From Trichococcus patagoniensis (GTDB lineage: Bacteria > Bacillota > Bacilli > Lactobacillales > Aerococcaceae), in NCBI RefSeq assembly GCF_003051085.1, contig NZ_QAOM01000003.1, forward strand, positions 124,001-188,000: DNA of 64,000 nt. Direction: 5' to 3'. Below, in pieces: positions 17,385 through 25,715 of this stretch (its first letter is position 1; each line of letters starts with the position of its first letter). The notes beneath the pieces were generated by a model, which ran no database searches, had not been told where the DNA came from, and saw only the letters and a program-made list of their open reading frames with translations. Both the position numbers and the translations under genes were made by a program.

Positions 17385-17618
17385 TTATTTTTTCAGCAAT
17401 TCTGTGATTTCTTTCGTACTGGCGACTTTACCGTAGGAGACGACTTTCTCGTCGATGACCAATCCCGGTGTGCGCATGATGCCGTATTTGGCGATGTCCT
17501 TCATGTCTGTCACTTTTGTGATGGTTGCTTCCATGCCCAGTTCCTTCAAAGCATCTTCCGTGTTCTTTGCCAAATTCACGCAATTTTTGCAGCCTATACC
17601 CAAAATTTTGATTTCCAT
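17385..17618 (-). CDS. Small thioredoxin-fold protein (MTH895/TM0996 type), copy 1
   Basis: 77 residues starting MEIKILGIGCKNC, with a CxxC at C10/C13 and the cis-proline region MRTPGLVI. It belongs to the small thioredoxin-like/glutaredoxin group often found beside ArsP/YraQ permeases. It starts 34 bases after the permease stop with an AGGAGG site, so the two are co-expressed. It probably delivers electrons or a thiol-bound metal(loid) to the permease or to ArsR; that is inference. It shares 48 of 77 residues by eye with the copy at 18855. Confidence 0.88.
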   Translation of the reverse strand: MEIKILGIGCKNCVNLAKNTEDALKELGMEATITKVTDMKDIAKYGIMRTPGLVIDEKVVSYGKVASTKEITELLKK

Positions 17619-17652
17619 GATGTTTTCCTCCTGCTTATTATTTTTGATTTGT

Positions 17653-18660
17653 TCAGATAAATATTGGTCCCAGGAAATTGAACAGATAGCCGATGATGAT
17701 GATGATGCCGACAGCCACGATTCCAAAGAAGAGGCCCAACAACTTCGGCTTGATGACCTGCTTCAGCATGACCATCGACGGCAAGGACAATGCCGTTACG
17801 CCCATCATAAAGGACAATACAGTCCCTATTCCGACGCCTTTTGCGACAAGTGCTTCGGAAATGGGCAACGTACCGAAAATATCCGCGTACATCGGAATGC
17901 CGACGAACGTTGCCACCAATACCGAATACCATTTATCCTGACCCAGCAAAGCGGTAATGACGGACTCCGGAATCCAGTTGTGGATGGCCGCCCCGATGCC
18001 AACCCCAAGAAGGACATAAATCCATACTTTCTGGACGACTTCCTTCACTTGATCGATCGCATAATCGACACGGTCCTTCCTCGTCAAATCAGCCTCCTCC
18101 AGTTCAATTGACGGACTACCGAAAACAAAGGACTCGACCTGATCTTCCAGATGCGCTTTCCCTATGAAGGTTCCGCCGACAACCGCAAGGATCAAGCCCA
18201 CAACGACATAGGCGATAGCGATTTTCCAGTTGAAGATGCTGGCCAAGAGGATGATGGATGCCAGATCGACCAACGGCGAAGAAATCAGGAACGAAAACGT
18301 CACACCCAACGGCAAACCTGATCCGGTGAACCCGATGAAAAGCGGAATCGAAGAACAGGAACAGAACGGCGTGATCGTCCCCAGCAAGGCAGCCAGGATG
18401 TTGGCTGTGATCCCATCAAAGCGGCCCAGGATTTTCTTCGTCCGCTCCGGCGGGAAGAAACTTTGCACATATGAAATGGAGAAAATCAAGACCGACAACA
18501 GGATGAAGATTTTGATGACGTCGTAGATGAAGAAATGGATGCTGGCGCCTACCCTGCTGGCGAGATCCAATCCGAAGACATCCCGGACAAGCACACCGAC
18601 CAAATCGCTGAGCCACTGCATTTTTAATAATTGATCATTTAACCATTGAAATATTCCCAT
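17653..18660 (-). CDS. ArsP/YraQ (DUF318) family permease
   Basis: 335 residues, about 8 membrane helices. I chose the ATG at 18660 (MGIFQWLND), 11 bases after AGAAGG; a GTG four codons earlier overlaps that site. The family signature TPFCSCSSIPLFIGF lies near residue 110, and a second half repeats GIPMYADIFGTLPI. ArsP members export trivalent organoarsenicals in Campylobacter, but the family is broad. The context (ArsR, ArsD, thioredoxins) supports metalloid export. The upstream region has perfect inverted TTTATCTAT/ATAGATAAA half-sites. Confidence 0.88.
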   Translation of the reverse strand: MGIFQWLNDQLLKMQWLSDLVGVLVRDVFGLDLASRVGASIHFFIYDVIKIFILLSVLIFSISYVQSFFPPERTKKILGRFDGITANILAALLGTITPFCSCSSIPLFIGFTGSGLPLGVTFSFLISSPLVDLASIILLASIFNWKIAIAYVVVGLILAVVGGTFIGKAHLEDQVESFVFGSPSIELEEADLTRKDRVDYAIDQVKEVVQKVWIYVLLGVGIGAAIHNWIPESVITALLGQDKWYSVLVATFVGIPMYADIFGTLPISEALVAKGVGIGTVLSFMMGVTALSLPSMVMLKQVIKPKLLGLFFGIVAVGIIIIIGYLFNFLGPIFI

Positions 18661-18707
18661 GATGAACTGCACCTTCTAGTTTTTATTTTTCACACAACAC
18701 ATCGATG

Positions 18708-18745
18708 TTTATCTATGTGTCAGTATACGCCGTCGTATAGATAAA
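18708..18745. promoter_or_regulatory. ArsR operator candidate for permease unit
   Basis: TTTATCTAT at 18708-18716 and ATAGATAAA at 18737-18745, perfect 9-bp inverted half-sites with a 20-base gap. A smaller inverted pair ACACAT/ATGTGT overlaps. Confidence 0.65.
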
Positions 18746-18784
18746 TGTCAATGTGTTATTTCCAGATACTCAGGCGCGACAAAA

Positions 18785-18824
18785 AAGCTGCGATACTTCC
18801 GGATAACACCGGTTTTCGCAGCTT
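18785..18824 (-). terminator. Terminator after arsR2-thioredoxin unit
   Basis: AAGCTGCG and CGCAGCTT arms enclose an inner CCGG/CCGG hairpin; T run on the minus strand. Confidence 0.85.
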
Positions 18825-18854
18825 GAAGACAAGTCGAAGGCGACTCTCTATGCG

Positions 18855-19088
18855 TCACTTTTGCAAAAGCTCCGCAATGTGTTTGGGTGTCAGGATCCGC
18901 CCGTAAGAGACGACCTTATCATTGATGACCAGCCCCGGTGTCTGCATGATGCCGTACTTGGCTATTTCTATCGGATTTTCCACTTTGGTGATGGTTGCAT
19001 CCATGCCGATTTTCTGCAGCGCTTCGGTTACATTGGCCTGCAATTTTTCGCAATTCCGGCAGCCCGGACCCAGTATTTTGATTTCCAT
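18855..19088 (-). CDS. Small thioredoxin-fold protein, copy 2
   Basis: 77 residues, MEIKILGPGCRNC with CxxC at C10/C13 and MQTPGLVI. It is a paralogue of the copy at 17385 and of identical length. It lies 24 bases downstream of arsR2 in the same operon and ends before a strong terminator. The pairing arsR-trx here and permease-trx next door suggests a duplicated module. Confidence 0.88.
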   Translation of the reverse strand: MEIKILGPGCRNCEKLQANVTEALQKIGMDATITKVENPIEIAKYGIMQTPGLVINDKVVSYGRILTPKHIAELLQK

Positions 19089-19112
19089 TTTCGTTACCTG
19101 CTTTCGATTAGC

Positions 19113-19403
19113 TTAGGCAGTAGTGCTTTGCTTTGCCATTGTCTGGAAAAAGTCCTTCAGCTCATCCAATTTTTCATGATTAACGGAATATTTGACCCAA
19201 ATGCCATCTTTTCTGCTGTCCACCAAGCCACAGTCCTTCATCATCTTCATGTGATACGACAAGGTCGGCTGCGTGATCGAAAATTGCTCCAATAACGCGC
19301 AGGCGCACATTTCCCCTTCCGACAATAAATCCATGATTTCCAATCTGGTCTCGTCCGACAACACTTTCAGACATTTCGCGTAAGTTTTGTATTCGATTAC
19401 CAT
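19113..19403 (-). CDS. arsR: ArsR family repressor, copy 2
   Basis: 96 residues from the ATG at 19403 (MVIEYKTYAK). The sensing motif EMCACALLEQ provides C33 and C35, close to the classical ELCVCDL; the recognition helix is SITQPTLSYHMKMM. It differs from copy 1 in lacking the cysteine-rich tail. It leads the arsR2-trx2 unit and has an imperfect ATAGA-cgccta-TCTAT operator upstream. The two repressors may cross-regulate the four units. Confidence 0.92.
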   Translation of the reverse strand: MVIEYKTYAKCLKVLSDETRLEIMDLLSEGEMCACALLEQFSITQPTLSYHMKMMKDCGLVDSRKDGIWVKYSVNHEKLDELKDFFQTMAKQSTTA

Positions 19404-19469
19404 AACTTTTCCCCTTTCCTCGAGGTCTCTGGATGCGCTCCAAGAGCTATCTAGCTCCCGACCGTCCAC

Positions 19470-19485
19470 ATAGACGCCTATCTAT
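19470..19485. promoter_or_regulatory. ArsR operator candidate for arsR2
   Basis: ATAGA-cgccta-TCTAT about 70 bases before the arsR2 ATG. Confidence 0.6.
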
Positions 19486-19584
19486 ATGAAGTATAATCCT
19501 TAACGGGATTAAATGCAATTTGCTTCTTGGAAAGCCGTTCGTGCCAAGTCTCCCAACCAAAAATGGTAAAAAGATTAAAAATAT

Positions 19585-19613
19585 TTGACTCATCCTCAGT
19601 CTATTGTTATTAT
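19585..19613 (+). promoter_or_regulatory. Promoter of Met T-box transcript
   Basis: TTGACT and TATTAT, 17 bases apart, upstream of the T-box leader. Confidence 0.75.
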
Positions 19614-19619
19614 GTATAT

Positions 19620-19934
19620 AAATTTCAAAATAAATTCACATTGAAAAGATAAGTACGGGTGGACGAAATGCACAGAGAACCTCGGCAGTTGAGAAGAGGA
19701 CAGGGATGCTATCCGGAAAATGGTCTTCGAGTGAGTGGACGGCAAACGCTCTTTTTAGAACCTTAGCCCTCCACGGGAATGCCCGTTACAGCATCACAGT
19801 ATCCCGGAACAGCATTTTGCTGAGGCGTACTGGTTAAGGGGAAAATCGAGAGGTTTTTCTGAATCAAGGTGGTAACACGATGAATCTTTCATACGTCCTT
19901 GCGCAGCACAATGCGCAAGGACGTATTTTTTTAC
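19620..19934 (+). promoter_or_regulatory. T-box riboswitch, methionine specifier
   Basis: The T-box sequence AAGGTGGTAACACG is at 19865-19878. It is followed by a perfect 15-bp terminator stem (ATACGTCCTTGCGCA, 19891-19926) and a T run. Stem I carries CACAGAGAA and, in the specifier loop, AAAATGGTC; the ATG at 19720-19722 is in the same position as TGG in the trp leader and ATG in the metY leader. Uncharged tRNA-Met should permit readthrough into the MetE-like gene. Confidence 0.92.
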
Positions 19935-19963
19935 AAAAAAACAAACGAGAGAAGGAAACTATC

Positions 19964-21082
19964 ATGACAACCCAAACAACTTTAAGCAGAACGAAGGCGC
20001 CTTTCCGCGCAGACCACGTAGGCAGCTTCTTGCGCCCTGCAAGCATCAAAACGGCCCGCAAAGAGCTGGCTGAAGGCACAATCACAAAGGAAGCCCTGCG
20101 CGAAATCGAAAATGTTGAGATCACACGCATCGTCGAAAAACAGATTGAACTTGGCTACAAAGGCATCACGGATGGAGAATTCAGACGCTCTTATTGGCAT
20201 TTCGATTTTCTTGAAAACCTGTTGGGCTTTGAAGGTTACCTTGCGGCGCAGGGCAAACAATTCCACAATGTTGTGACCAGCGCCCACAGCGTGCGCAACA
20301 TCGGCAAAATCGCCTTTAATCCGGAACACCCCTTTTTTGAGGACTATGCTTTCTTGGCTGAAGCAGTCGGCGACAAAGCTGTTGCAAAAGTTTCGATTCC
20401 GAGCCCGAACCAATTGATCCGCCTCGGTTTCCGCAACGAAGAAATTTACCCTACCTTGGAGGAGTACGCTGCCGATCTGCAGCAAGCCTACCGCGATACG
20501 ATCCTGCACTTCTACTCGCTGGGGAACCGCTACATCCAAATCGATGACACGTTCTGGGGCGACCTTTGTTCGGACAATGCATTGGAAATCTTCGGTTCAC
20601 AGGAGACCTATGATGAATTGAAACGCGTAGCTACCGAAAACGTCAAAAACATCCAGATTGGTCTGCCTGAAGATTTGGTCGTCACGACGCATATCTGCCG
20701 CGGTAACTTCCGCTCGTCCTACTCGCAGGAAGGCGCTTATGAGCCTGTTGCGAAAGAGCTGTTCGGCGAAACCGGCTTTGATGGCTTCTTCCTGGAATAT
20801 GATACTGACCGTGCCGGCGGATTCGAACCATTGCGCTACTACAAAGGCGACGGCCAAATCATCCTCGGTCTGATCACATCGAAGACACCGGAATTGGAAG
20901 ATATCGCCGAAGTCAAAGCGCGCATCGCTGAAGCAACCAAATATGTACCTTTTGAGCAATTATGCTTAAGCCCGCAATGCGGCTTCGCTTCGACCGAAGA
21001 AGGAAACAATCTGACGGAAGAACAACAATGGGCGAAGCTGGCTTTGGTCAAGCAAATTGCCGATGAAGTCTGGGGCGACTGA
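19964..21082 (+). CDS. MetE C-terminal-like methyltransferase (YxjG/YxjH type)
   Basis: 372 residues from the ATG at 19964 (MTTQTTLSRTKAPF); an upstream in-frame start would lie inside the T-box terminator. It matches the short, single-domain relatives of cobalamin-independent methionine synthase (core length about 375). The zinc/catalytic ligands can be read: H243 and C245 (THICRGNF), E278 (FLEYD) and C339 (LSPQCGF). It transfers a methyl group to homocysteine or a related thiol; the methyl donor is uncertain because the MetE N-terminal half is missing. A Met T-box controls it, which supports a role in methionine supply. Confidence 0.9.
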   Translation: MTTQTTLSRTKAPFRADHVGSFLRPASIKTARKELAEGTITKEALREIENVEITRIVEKQIELGYKGITDGEFRRSYWHFDFLENLLGFEGYLAAQGKQFHNVVTSAHSVRNIGKIAFNPEHPFFEDYAFLAEAVGDKAVAKVSIPSPNQLIRLGFRNEEIYPTLEEYAADLQQAYRDTILHFYSLGNRYIQIDDTFWGDLCSDNALEIFGSQETYDELKRVATENVKNIQIGLPEDLVVTTHICRGNFRSSYSQEGAYEPVAKELFGETGFDGFFLEYDTDRAGGFEPLRYYKGDGQIILGLITSKTPELEDIAEVKARIAEATKYVPFEQLCLSPQCGFASTEEGNNLTEEQQWAKLALVKQIADEVWGD

Positions 21083-21172
21083 TAAAATCCTAAGAAATGC
21101 TGAACGGGTTCGTTCAGCCCTGAAAGAAATTTAGGAAATCTGTCCGCAACGTTCCCTACAGTCACCTTGTAC

Positions 21173-21306
21173 TGGGGCTCTAAGGGATGAATCCCTAAGA
21201 GTCCCCATGCAACTGAGCATCGAAGAGCGCAATATGCTGAGAGACTTCCTGCGTCAGCAGGTTAGTCGAATAGTATCCTTGGCTCGTAGAGCCAAGGGGT
21301 TCCTTT
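21173..21306. ncRNA. Unassigned structured RNA or complex terminator
   Basis: Consecutive folds lie in the gap between converging genes: GGGGCTCTAAGGGAT with its near-complement (21173-21205), AGCAT/ATGCT, CCTGC-gtca-GCAGG (21249-21262), then CCTTGGCT-cgtag-AGCCAAGG (21279-21299) followed by GGTTCCTTTT. It does not match my recollection of 6S, SRP, RNase P or tmRNA. It could be a small RNA with its own terminator or an elaborate 3' end of the preceding gene. Confidence 0.4.
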
Positions 21307-21440
21307 TATTCTTTCCGAAGGGCTAACCCGTGAAGCTGGACATCTTTTTAGGTGCATGAAACATTTTGCAAAATTGTGAAACACCTATGGTGATGCACTT
21401 TTCACTCTGGAAAATTTTATAAATTCCTATATGTCGAAAA

Positions 21441-21484
21441 AAAACGCATCGCCGCTCATAAATCGAGTGGCGATGCGTTTTTTT
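21441..21484. terminator. Terminator of uracil permease gene (bidirectional)
   Basis: AAACGCATCGCC-GCTC pairs with GAG-TGGCGATGCGTTT; A and T runs flank it. Confidence 0.88.
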
Positions 21485-21489
21485 CTGCA

Positions 21490-22818
21490 TTAATGTGTTT
21501 GTTTGTGTTCTTCTTTTTTCTTAGTCGGATGTTTTGGGTTGTAGACTTCTTCATGCGGCAGAACCAAGTTCAGCGTGATGCCGGCAAGTGCGCTCAAGGC
21601 TGTACCCGACAAGGTAACAACGCCTGCGATATCCAGAACTGCGCCGCCCAGGCCAAGGACCAACATCGAGCTGGCGATGATCAGGTTGCGGACATGGTTG
21701 AAGTCGATCTGTTCTTCGATCAACACTTTCAGACCGTTGCTGGCGATGACACCATACAACAGGATGGACATCCCGCCCAATACGGATGTCGGGATGGTTG
21801 AAATCAGCGCCGTGAATTTTCCGAAGAAACTCAAGCCGATTGCGATGAAGGCAGCATTGCGGATGACGGAAACGGATGCGATACGCGTCATGCCGATTAC
21901 GCCAGTGTTTTCGCCGTAAGTTGTATTCGCCGGCCCACCGATGAATGCTGAAACGGCAGTCGCCACCCCATCCCCCATCAGTGTGCGGGAAAGGCCTGGA
22001 TCTTTCAGGAATTGGCGGTTACAGATTTTCCCCAGTACAGTATGGTCACCGATATGCTCCGAAATCGTAACCAACGCGACCGGGATGATGGCTAATGTTT
22101 CCGGTCCGAAATACAAATCATATGAATTGAACCATGGTGTTTCGAACGGCAGATAGAAGCCCGGCAGTTCGAACCATTTCGCATCCAGGACAGGTTGGAA
22201 ATCGACCAGACCCATGAAAAGCGCGATGACGTATCCTCCAATGATTCCGATCAGGAAAGGAATGATTTTGAAGAAGCCTTTCCCTTTCGTATTGATGAAT
22301 GATGTGATGAGGAAAGTTGAGATTGCCACAATGATATGACGGATATCGCCATCAGCTACGAATCCGGCATTAGTTACCGCAGACGAAGCCAGTCCCAAAC
22401 CGATGACCATGATCATCGGTCCGATGACGATCGGCGGCAATAATTTGTCGATCCATTTTGTGCCAAGCACTTTGACAAGGCCAGCAATCAGGACATAGAC
22501 AAGACCCACCATGATGACACCAGTCTGCGCCGCTTTAATGTCTCCGCCCATTTGTTCCATTGCCACAGCCATAGCCGTGATGTAGGCGAATGAAGAACCC
22601 AGATAAACGGGAACTTTCGCTTGTGTTGCCACCTGATAAATCAGTGTGCCGATTCCGCTCGCGAACAAAGCGACCGAGACGGGCATCCCTAAAATAAGCG
22701 GAACTAATATTGTTGCTCCGAACATTGCAAAGACGTGCTGAAAACTCAACAGAATGCCTTTCAGCACTTCCGGTTTTTCATCCACATCCAATAATAACGG
22801 TTTTTGGTTGATTGCCAT
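21490..22818 (-). CDS. pyrP: Uracil permease (NCS2 family)
   Basis: 442 residues, about 14 membrane helices, nucleobase:cation symporter-2 family. Typical motifs are LSFQHVFAMFGATILVP near residue 25, the first-half AYITAMAVAMEQMGG, and the second-half GGPANTTYGENTGVIGMT with its conserved glutamate. Uracil rather than xanthine specificity is inferred because the leader carries a PyrR-type attenuator. The ATG follows AGGAGG. It is a single-gene unit between two terminators. Confidence 0.9.
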   Translation of the reverse strand: MAINQKPLLLDVDEKPEVLKGILLSFQHVFAMFGATILVPLILGMPVSVALFASGIGTLIYQVATQAKVPVYLGSSFAYITAMAVAMEQMGGDIKAAQTGVIMVGLVYVLIAGLVKVLGTKWIDKLLPPIVIGPMIMVIGLGLASSAVTNAGFVADGDIRHIIVAISTFLITSFINTKGKGFFKIIPFLIGIIGGYVIALFMGLVDFQPVLDAKWFELPGFYLPFETPWFNSYDLYFGPETLAIIPVALVTISEHIGDHTVLGKICNRQFLKDPGLSRTLMGDGVATAVSAFIGGPANTTYGENTGVIGMTRIASVSVIRNAAFIAIGLSFFGKFTALISTIPTSVLGGMSILLYGVIASNGLKVLIEEQIDFNHVRNLIIASSMLVLGLGGAVLDIAGVVTLSGTALSALAGITLNLVLPHEEVYNPKHPTKKKEEHKQTH

Positions 22819-22842
22819 ACCTTTTCCTCCTTGTTTTTGGGC

Positions 22843-22932
22843 AAAAAAATACCCTTTTGACGTTTATTTGCAAAAGGACCTAAGGTATCAAATGTATGTG
22901 ATTTGTTACCCTTCATGATCTCTCTGGATCAT
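22843..22932 (-). promoter_or_regulatory. PyrR-dependent attenuator leader
   Basis: On the minus strand the leader reads GATCCAGAGAGATC (22917-22930), matching the PyrR-binding AUCCAGAGAGG hairpin loop. Then comes a terminator, CCTTTTG-n-CAAAAGG with T7 (about 22846-22880), just before the permease gene. UMP-bound PyrR should favour termination. Confidence 0.85.
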
Positions 22933-23178
22933 ATTAAAGGACTTTGCTTTCACTATCTTATCAATTGTCAGTGAAATTTTCAATAGCAGTTTTCATGTGA
23001 ATTTTCTCATTTGCTACTATTCAAAATGTTAATAAGCTGTCATACTATATTCAGAGTATCTCTGTATACTCTATAGGTACTGAGAGAATCTACTCTTTTT
23101 CTTTGGACCTCCGAACCGGATTGGTGAAGCTGCAACTTCGCCGTCCACTTTCTGAAGAAATCCGTCCATCCATGGACA
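22933..23178. other. Intergenic DNA with weak hairpins
   Basis: Promoter side of the permease gene, then DNA beyond the hydrolase terminator. It has GGTGAAG-ctgcaa-CTTCGCC (about 23123-23142) and GTCCA-tcc-ATGGAC (about 23163-23176). These might be decayed relatives of the hairpin arrays; no clear period is visible. Confidence 0.35.
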
Positions 23179-23180
23179 GC

Positions 23181-23211
23181 AAAAAACGCCACCCAAAAAG
23201 TGGCGTTTTTT
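23181..23211 (-). terminator. Terminator of serine hydrolase gene
   Basis: AAAAAACGCCAC-ccaaaaa-GTGGCGTTTTTT, perfect 12-bp stem. Confidence 0.9.
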
Positions 23212-23213
23212 CG

Positions 23214-24236
23214 TTATTCTGCCTTTTCTTCAAGGGCTTCTTTCAAGTAGATGGCAATCAGCTCATCGCGGACCGCGATCCATTCGGGTCTGCGGTCCTC
23301 TAGGTGGACCCGATTCGAAAGCAGCACAAATCCTTTTTGTCGCATTGGATCCAAAATCATAAAGGTGCCGGTGTAGCCGGTATGCCATAACACAAAGTTT
23401 TCCCCGTTCTGAAACAAGTTCCAGCCCAAGGCGCGCGGCTGGCCCGGAACGCCTCCCCAATCCTGCAGCAAGGAGCGCACACTGTCGTCCCGCAGAATCC
23501 GTTGGCCTTCCCACTCCCCGAAATGCAGCAGCATCTGACTGAAACGAATCAGATCCTGCATCGGCGCAAACAATCCGGCGCTCCCACAGTGTCCGCCCAG
23601 GATCACTGCTTTGGGATCGTGAACAACGCCGCGGATCACACCTCTTATCGGGTGGTTTTGCGTCGGAACGCATCGCAGCAGGTCAGCCGGGCGGTAGGTG
23701 CTCTCCGTCATGCCTAGCGGCTGCTTGATCCGTTCCTCAAAGTTATCCTCAACCGATTTTCCTGTCAGCTTCTCGATGATGAAACCTGCCAAGATCAAGC
23801 CGGTGTCGGTATAGCACACTTTTTTCCCGAGATTTTCTCCCGGCTCAAGGGAAATCAAGGCGGCGGCGAGTTCCTCGGCCGGCAGCTCATCGCGATTTTT
23901 GATGTAACCTTTCAGATCGGACGTGTGCGTCAGTAAGTGCCGTATCGTGACCGCATCAGAAGGGAATTCCGGCAGATAGGCCTGCACCGGATCTTCGAAA
24001 TTGACTTTCCCTTCTTCGTGGAGTTGCAACAGGAGTGTGGTCGTGACGATCACTTTCGTCAAGGACGCCACATCATAGAGCAGGCCCACCCGCAAGGCTT
24101 CCTGTTCGGGCAGGATCGCCGCCGATCCGATCATACGGGTTTCCGTTTTGTCCTTATCGATGAAGGTGTAGGTCACCCCAGGAAAAACAGCGTTCTTCAG
24201 CATCTCTTCGATTTTCTTTTGGGTTTCTGGGTACAT
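23214..24236 (-). CDS. Class C beta-lactamase-fold serine hydrolase
   Basis: 340 residues from the ATG at 24236 (MYPETQKKIEEM). The serine hydrolase motifs are SLTK (active serine in DVASLTKVIV, near residue 78), YTD (VCYTDTGLILAG, in place of YxN) and HTG (LWHTGYTGT, in place of KTG). No signal peptide or lipobox is visible, so it is probably cytoplasmic. Members of this family include esterases, D-aminopeptidases and PBP-like enzymes; resistance to beta-lactams should not be assumed. It is divergent from the MFS gene. Confidence 0.85.
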   Translation of the reverse strand: MYPETQKKIEEMLKNAVFPGVTYTFIDKDKTETRMIGSAAILPEQEALRVGLLYDVASLTKVIVTTTLLLQLHEEGKVNFEDPVQAYLPEFPSDAVTIRHLLTHTSDLKGYIKNRDELPAEELAAALISLEPGENLGKKVCYTDTGLILAGFIIEKLTGKSVEDNFEERIKQPLGMTESTYRPADLLRCVPTQNHPIRGVIRGVVHDPKAVILGGHCGSAGLFAPMQDLIRFSQMLLHFGEWEGQRILRDDSVRSLLQDWGGVPGQPRALGWNLFQNGENFVLWHTGYTGTFMILDPMRQKGFVLLSNRVHLEDRRPEWIAVRDELIAIYLKEALEEKAE

Positions 24237-24448
24237 CAGCAGGTGCCGTCCTTTCGGTTGTTTGTTGCCTTCATTATAACGCAACAGAGGACTGTTGCGC
24301 GGCCCCTTTCGAACGCTTTTTACAATTTCCGGGAAGATTGGCGCAAGTTTTGCGAAGCACTTTTCAATTTAAGAAAGAAACAGCCTTAACACCTGATCAT
24401 GTGTTAGAATATTGTATACTAGTGAACTTATTGGAGGAATGCATTTCG

Positions 24449-25639
24449 ATGGGGTATTTTAAGGAACGACTGTATCAGCAATACGTGATATTGTTCATCT
24501 TCTACTTTATGGCCATGTCAGCTTTATCATCATTGATCACCGTCTATATGCGCGGCCTGGGAAAAAGCGGGTCGGAAATTTCCTTCATCCTTATCCTTTC
24601 AAACGTAATCGCACTCATCATTCAAGGACTTATCGGTTATTCAAATGAAAAATGGGGAACACGCAAGACCGTGACCATCTATGTCCTGTTCTCGGCTGTC
24701 GTCAGCTTGGGGCTCTTTTTCTTCACAAGCAACTGGATTTTCGGGATCGTTTATGGCTTGGCGAACGCCATCACTTTGGGGCTTGCGCCTCTGTTCGATG
24801 TGCTTGCGGCCAATAGCCCTTACAAATTCGGCCAAATTCGCCTCTGGGGAACTATCGGCTACGCGGCCGGGCAACAGATTTCAGGAATCATCTACGATTT
24901 TGTATCCCCGAAATCCATTTTCGTACTCTATCTTGTTTGCTATCTTTCGAGCATCCTGTTCTTGTATCTGTTGCCCAAACCGGCGCAACCGATTGACTCT
25001 ACAAAGGATTTGTCGGAAAAGAAGGATGAAGCTTCCGGAGGCAATACGATCAAGAATATATTCCAGAATAAACTGTTCATCACCTATCTGATTTTGGCGT
25101 TCATCATTTTCGGCACGAACACCGTCAACACCAGTTATCTGCCGTTGCTTCTGACCGATACGGGCGCTCCGGTCGCACTCGTCAGCACGACCCTGACAGT
25201 GGCTCTGTTTGCGGAAGTCATCGCGATGGCTTTTTCGCATCGTTTCATGGACCATTTCACGAACAAACAGCTCCTTCTGGCCATTCTGTTCCTGTCCGGA
25301 ACGGAGTATCTGATCAATTTCCTTTCGAGCGACTTCCTGGTCCTATCCATTGCGACCGTCCTGACCAAATTTTTCGCTTCCGGCACCTTCATTATGCTGA
25401 ACCTCAAGATGGTCTCCACCTTGTTGAACCGGAAACTGATTGCCACAGGAACAGCGGTTGTCGCCATGCTCTCGAGGAACATCGGCACCATCTTCTTCCA
25501 ATTGATGGCCGGCCCCATCATCGATCAAATCGGGCTGAATTACCTTTATCTGCTCCTTTTCGTCTTTACGGTCATCGCTGCGGTGATCGCCTTGCTGTTC
25601 AAAGTACCGGCTCAGCCGAAGGAACGACTGTTTTCATGA
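24449..25639 (+). CDS. MFS transporter (PPP/MFS_1-like)
   Basis: 396 residues, about 12 membrane helices. The ATG at 24449 follows GGAGG; longer in-frame starts run through the promoter. The motif FGQIRLWGTIGYAAGQQ near residue 133 is characteristic of the 3-phenylpropionate/nucleoside-symporter-like MFS branch. A hydrophilic loop at about 195-215 separates the two halves. It is a single-gene unit with its own terminator. The substrate is not deducible. Confidence 0.85.
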   Translation: MGYFKERLYQQYVILFIFYFMAMSALSSLITVYMRGLGKSGSEISFILILSNVIALIIQGLIGYSNEKWGTRKTVTIYVLFSAVVSLGLFFFTSNWIFGIVYGLANAITLGLAPLFDVLAANSPYKFGQIRLWGTIGYAAGQQISGIIYDFVSPKSIFVLYLVCYLSSILFLYLLPKPAQPIDSTKDLSEKKDEASGGNTIKNIFQNKLFITYLILAFIIFGTNTVNTSYLPLLLTDTGAPVALVSTTLTVALFAEVIAMAFSHRFMDHFTNKQLLLAILFLSGTEYLINFLSSDFLVLSIATVLTKFFASGTFIMLNLKMVSTLLNRKLIATGTAVVAMLSRNIGTIFFQLMAGPIIDQIGLNYLYLLLFVFTVIAAVIALLFKVPAQPKERLFS

Positions 25640-25656
25640 TGACATCTTTAATCGCA

Positions 25657-25697
25657 AAAACGGCCCGGGAATCCAAGTTCCCCGGCCGTTTTCTTTT
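25657..25697. terminator. Bidirectional terminator, MFS and P-type ATPase genes
   Basis: AAAACGGCCcGGGAA pairs with TTCCCcGGCCGTTTT followed by CTTTTTTT; A-rich on the other side. Confidence 0.88.
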
Positions 25698-25715
25698 TTT
25701 CTGTTGGAAAATCCA

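Noticed and set aside
13395-19403. Arsenic genes as a recently acquired mobile island
   Set aside because: No transposase, integrase, direct repeats or clear shift in base composition was seen around the block.
19880-19963. 28-codon N-terminal extension of the MetE-like protein
   Set aside because: It lies on the T-box terminator hairpin.
23214-24236. Beta-lactam resistance gene
   Set aside because: Only the fold motifs are shared; YTD and HTG replace the usual motifs and there is no signal peptide, so resistance is unlikely.
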